From assembly GCA_015065785.1 (NCBI GenBank), contig SVPR01000009.1, forward strand, positions 28,531 through 92,530: DNA of 64,000 nt. The letters run 5' to 3'. The DNA is from Oscillospiraceae bacterium. GTDB taxonomy: Bacteria > Bacillota > Clostridia > Oscillospirales > Acutalibacteraceae. Below, piece after piece: positions 61,407-64,000 of this stretch. Both the position numbers and the translations under genes were made by a program. The first letter of the stretch is position 1. Every line of letters begins with the position of its first letter. The notes below the pieces were generated by a model. It was not told where the DNA came from. It saw only the letters and a list, made by a program, of their open reading frames with translations, and made no database searches.

Positions 61407-64000
61407 AAGAGTGTGGACTGAAAATCAAAAAAGGGCAATTGATGCCCGTGGTGAACAAGTTTTAGTTTCAGCCGCAGCAGGTTCTGGTAAAACTGCTGTT
61501 TTAACAGAAAGAGTTAAAAACATTCTTTGCGATGAAGAAAATCCGTGTTCTCCATCAGAGATACTTGTTGTTACCTTCACAAAGGCTGCAGCAGCTGAAA
61601 TGCGCGAAAGAATCGGCAAGGCTTTAAAGGATGAAATTAAAAATCACCCTGAGAAAAAATTGTTTTTGAAAAAACAACTCAATTTATTGCCAACTGCTGA
61701 TATTTGCACAATAGACTCGTTTTGTTCAAAGGTAGTAAAGGAGAATTTTCATTTGGCTTCTATTACTGCTGATTTTAAAATAATTGAAGAAAATGAGCAC
61801 AATGTTTTAAAAAGTGATAGTGTAAACGAGGTTTTAAATGAGCTTTATGAAAATGAAGATTCTTCATTCAGGTCACTTAAAGAGTTTTTTACAAATGAAA
61901 GAAATGACAGTGAGCTTGAAGATATAATTAAAAAGCTTTATGAGTTTTCAACCTCTTATCCTTCACCTGAAAAATGGCTTAAAATGGTTGAAGAGAGCTT
62001 TAATCCTGAAAATGAAATTGCGTCAACACAATTTTTTGAAGCAACGCTTAAATATCTTTTTATGATGTTTGAGTATTATCATTATGCTCTGGAGTGTTAT
62101 CTTAAAAAGACACTTGACGAAGAGAATGCGGAAAGCGATTTTACAATTAACTGTGCTGAAAATATAAAAATATTGGGTGAGCTTCATTCTGCGTGTGAAG
62201 AAAAAAGGTGGGACGATTTAGTTTCTCTCATTTATAATAAACCATTGGTTGTTTATCCCAGAACTAAGGGCTCTAAATATCGCTCGAATTTAAGAGCACT
62301 TACATCAGAATTAAATAAAGATTTAAATGATGTAAGAGAAAAAGCAATTCCCACAAGTGCAGAATTTAAAAATGACTGCAAGATTTTGTATCCGATTGTG
62401 AAAAAACTTTGTGAAGCTGTTAATATGTTTTCTTGCAGATTATTAGATAAAAAACAAGAACAAAATACATTCAGCTTTAATGATATTCTTCATAAATGTA
62501 TTGATTTATTAGTAGAGTATGATGGTGATGTACCTGTAAAGTCAAAGCTTGCAGAAGAGCTTACAGAGAAATATAAAGAAATTCTTATTGATGAATATCA
62601 GGATACTAACGAAGCTCAAAACATAATTTTTGAAATTATCTCAAGAGATAAAAAGAATTTCTATTGTGTGGGCGATGTTAAGCAAAGTATTTATCGTTTC
62701 AGACTTGCAAGTCCCGAATTATTTATGTCGCTTAAAGATAAGTTACCACTTTTTGATGGTGCAATAAACAAGCCGACACAAATAATTTTAGAGCAGAATT
62801 TCAGAAGCCGTAAAGGTGTAACTGAATGTGTGAATTTTATTTTTTCGCAAATAATGACTAAAGCTTGCGGTGATATCAGGTATGATGAAAATGAGTATTT
62901 ATATCACGGTGCAAAATACCCTGAAATCAAGGATGCACAGTCAGAGCTGCATATTATAGATGCACTCGAAATGAATAGCGAGGAATTAACTAACTACGAA
63001 GCAAAATATGTTGCAGAGTATATAAAGAAAACAGTTGAAAGCGGTGCATTAGTTAAAGCTGAGGGCAGTGATGATGAAATGCGTCCTGTAAGATATGACG
63101 ATTTCTGTATTCTTGCACGAAGCCCGAAGAAAACTGTTAATACTTATAGCAGAGCGTTGCTTGAGTCAGGTATTCCGTCAGTTTTTGAAAATGATGAAAT
63201 ATCTCCGAATTCAAAAGAAGTTCAGCTTTTAGTAGCATTGATAAAAGCTGTAAACAATCCGCTTATAGATATTCCTTTGGTTGCCATTATGCTTTCGCCA
63301 TTATTTGGCTTTGTACCTGACGAACTTGCTGAAATCAGAAATATTAATAAAAAAAGTGATGTTTACACTTGTGTAATCGAGTATGCTAATAATAATAAAA
63401 AAGCAGAACGATTTTTGCGTAAGCTTGATTTTTACAGAAATATTGCTTCATCTTATCCGATCTATGATTTTGTCAAGCTTTTAATTGACGATACCTCAAT
63501 TACTGAAATATTTTTATCAACTGACAATGGTGAAGAACGTTCACAAGGAATTAAAAGTGTTTTAACTTGTGCTGAAAATTATAGCGATAGCGGTCGTTAT
63601 GGACTTGCAGGTTTTGTGCGCTATTTAGACTCTGTTTTAGAGAATAAAGCGTTGCAAAACAAAGGTAACTCTTCAAGCGGCGGTGTAAAAATTATGTCAA
63701 TTCACAAAAGTAAGGGACTTGAGTTTCCTTATGTGATTTTGGTGGGTTGTGCAAAAGGCTTTAATTTAACTGATAGCAAAGGTGCCTTAACCGTTTCAAG
63801 AGAGGTAGGCTTAGGTGTTAAAATTCGTGATGATGAAAGATTCACGCGATATGGTACGCTTTCTTCATTTTCAAGCGAAAAGATGATTAAGCTGAGCGAT
63901 AAATCCGAAGAACTCAGAATTCTTTATGTTGCCCTTACAAGAGCCAAAGAGCATCTCGTTTTGATTTGTCCTATAAACTCTAAAACAGGTAAAGAACGAA
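61399..64000 (+). CDS. addA: ATP-dependent helicase/nuclease subunit A (AddA), partial at window edge
   Basis: The frame runs open from the ATG at 61399 to the end of the window (867 codons), with AddA-type superfamily 1 helicase motifs: Walker A VSAAAGSGKTAVLTERV (residues about 22-38), VTFTKAAAAEMRERI, motif II ILIDEYQDTNEAQN near residue 395, and late YVALTRAKEHLVLI near residue 840. The C-terminal RecB-type nuclease domain lies beyond the window. The ORF is missing from the ORF track because it has no stop here. It overlaps the end of addB and starts after AGAAGGTGATG. Confidence 0.95.
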   Translation, partial: MSKRVWTENQKRAIDARGEQVLVSAAAGSGKTAVLTERVKNILCDEENPCSPSEILVVTFTKAAAAEMRERIGKALKDEIKNHPEKKLFLKKQLNLLPTADICTIDSFCSKVVKENFHLASITADFKIIEENEHNVLKSDSVNEVLNELYENEDSSFRSLKEFFTNERNDSELEDIIKKLYEFSTSYPSPEKWLKMVEESFNPENEIASTQFFEATLKYLFMMFEYYHYALECYLKKTLDEENAESDFTINCAENIKILGELHSACEEKRWDDLVSLIYNKPLVVYPRTKGSKYRSNLRALTSELNKDLNDVREKAIPTSAEFKNDCKILYPIVKKLCEAVNMFSCRLLDKKQEQNTFSFNDILHKCIDLLVEYDGDVPVKSKLAEELTEKYKEILIDEYQDTNEAQNIIFEIISRDKKNFYCVGDVKQSIYRFRLASPELFMSLKDKLPLFDGAINKPTQIILEQNFRSRKGVTECVNFIFSQIMTKACGDIRYDENEYLYHGAKYPEIKDAQSELHIIDALEMNSEELTNYEAKYVAEYIKKTVESGALVKAEGSDDEMRPVRYDDFCILARSPKKTVNTYSRALLESGIPSVFENDEISPNSKEVQLLVALIKAVNNPLIDIPLVAIMLSPLFGFVPDELAEIRNINKKSDVYTCVIEYANNNKKAERFLRKLDFYRNIASSYPIYDFVKLLIDDTSITEIFLSTDNGEERSQGIKSVLTCAENYSDSGRYGLAGFVRYLDSVLENKALQNKGNSSSGGVKIMSIHKSKGLEFPYVILVGCAKGFNLTDSKGALTVSREVGLGVKIRDDERFTRYGTLSSFSSEKMIKLSDKSEELRILYVALTRAKEHLVLICPINSKTGKER

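Overview
The window looks like a chromosomal segment of a low-GC, endospore-forming anaerobic Clostridia member (Bacillota), most likely a gut Oscillospirales/Ruminococcaceae-type organism. This rests on the AT-rich composition, frequent TTG/GTG starts with purine-rich ribosome binding sites, a gerA-gerB-gerC germinant receptor operon, spoVT, AddAB instead of RecBCD, and the Clostridia-style gene order nusB-(tsaD-like)-xseA-xseB-ispA-dxs-tlyA-nadK-argR-recN. The genus assignment is inference.

Layout. 1-2370: end of a spore germination receptor operon. 2485-6318: two tandem methyl-accepting chemotaxis proteins with nearly identical signalling halves. 6669-9496 (minus): an FAD dehydrogenase, a TrmN6-like methyltransferase and spoVT. 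9616-11331 (plus): a TauE/SafE permease and a ribokinase. 11372-15380 (minus): a small unknown protein, an OFA-type MFS transporter, two GT2 glycosyltransferases and an AIM24-family protein. 15522-17699: araA and araD. 17978-20884 (minus): a Gfo/Idh/MocA oxidoreductase and a secreted neutral-ceramidase-like protein. 21162-22376: a membrane protein with a Thr-rich linker. 22521-32663: the long nusB...recN housekeeping operon plus a TIM-barrel epimerase. 32826-34147 (minus): a PflX-like radical SAM protein and an SH3-domain membrane protein. 34359-49503: a long collinear block, ruvC-ruvA-ruvB-glmM-rRNA methyltransferase-ecfA1-ecfA2-ecfT-truA-DUF5711-cvpA-pgsA-clpE-like-propeller protein. 49550-52307 (minus): a two-gene redox unit (2Fe-2S flavin reductase plus CrtI-like oxidoreductase). 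52480-57852: a GNAT, five tRNA genes, a small membrane protein, a CDF transporter, a nucleotidyltransferase, a lipoprotein, greA and DUF378. 58071-64000: addB and the start of addA.

Most of the window is ordinary housekeeping sequence, and I did not find a clear new defence or mobile gene system. The notable structures are non-coding or rearranged. (i) A modular palindromic repeat family has three copies, each exactly between convergent genes, and its arms supply the terminal codons and stops of neighbouring genes. (ii) The tRNA block is flanked by inverted repeats of roughly 130-150 bp. (iii) A perfect 355-bp tandem duplication at the ruvB/glmM junction creates an in-frame glmM'-ruvB' chimera. 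Among proteins, the 701-aa propeller plus helical protein and the CrtI-like/2Fe-2S reductase pair are the least explained.

Coordinates of starts were corrected from the ORF track where an internal start has a better ribosome binding site or matches family length. All function calls come from reading motifs and gene order; no database search was run.
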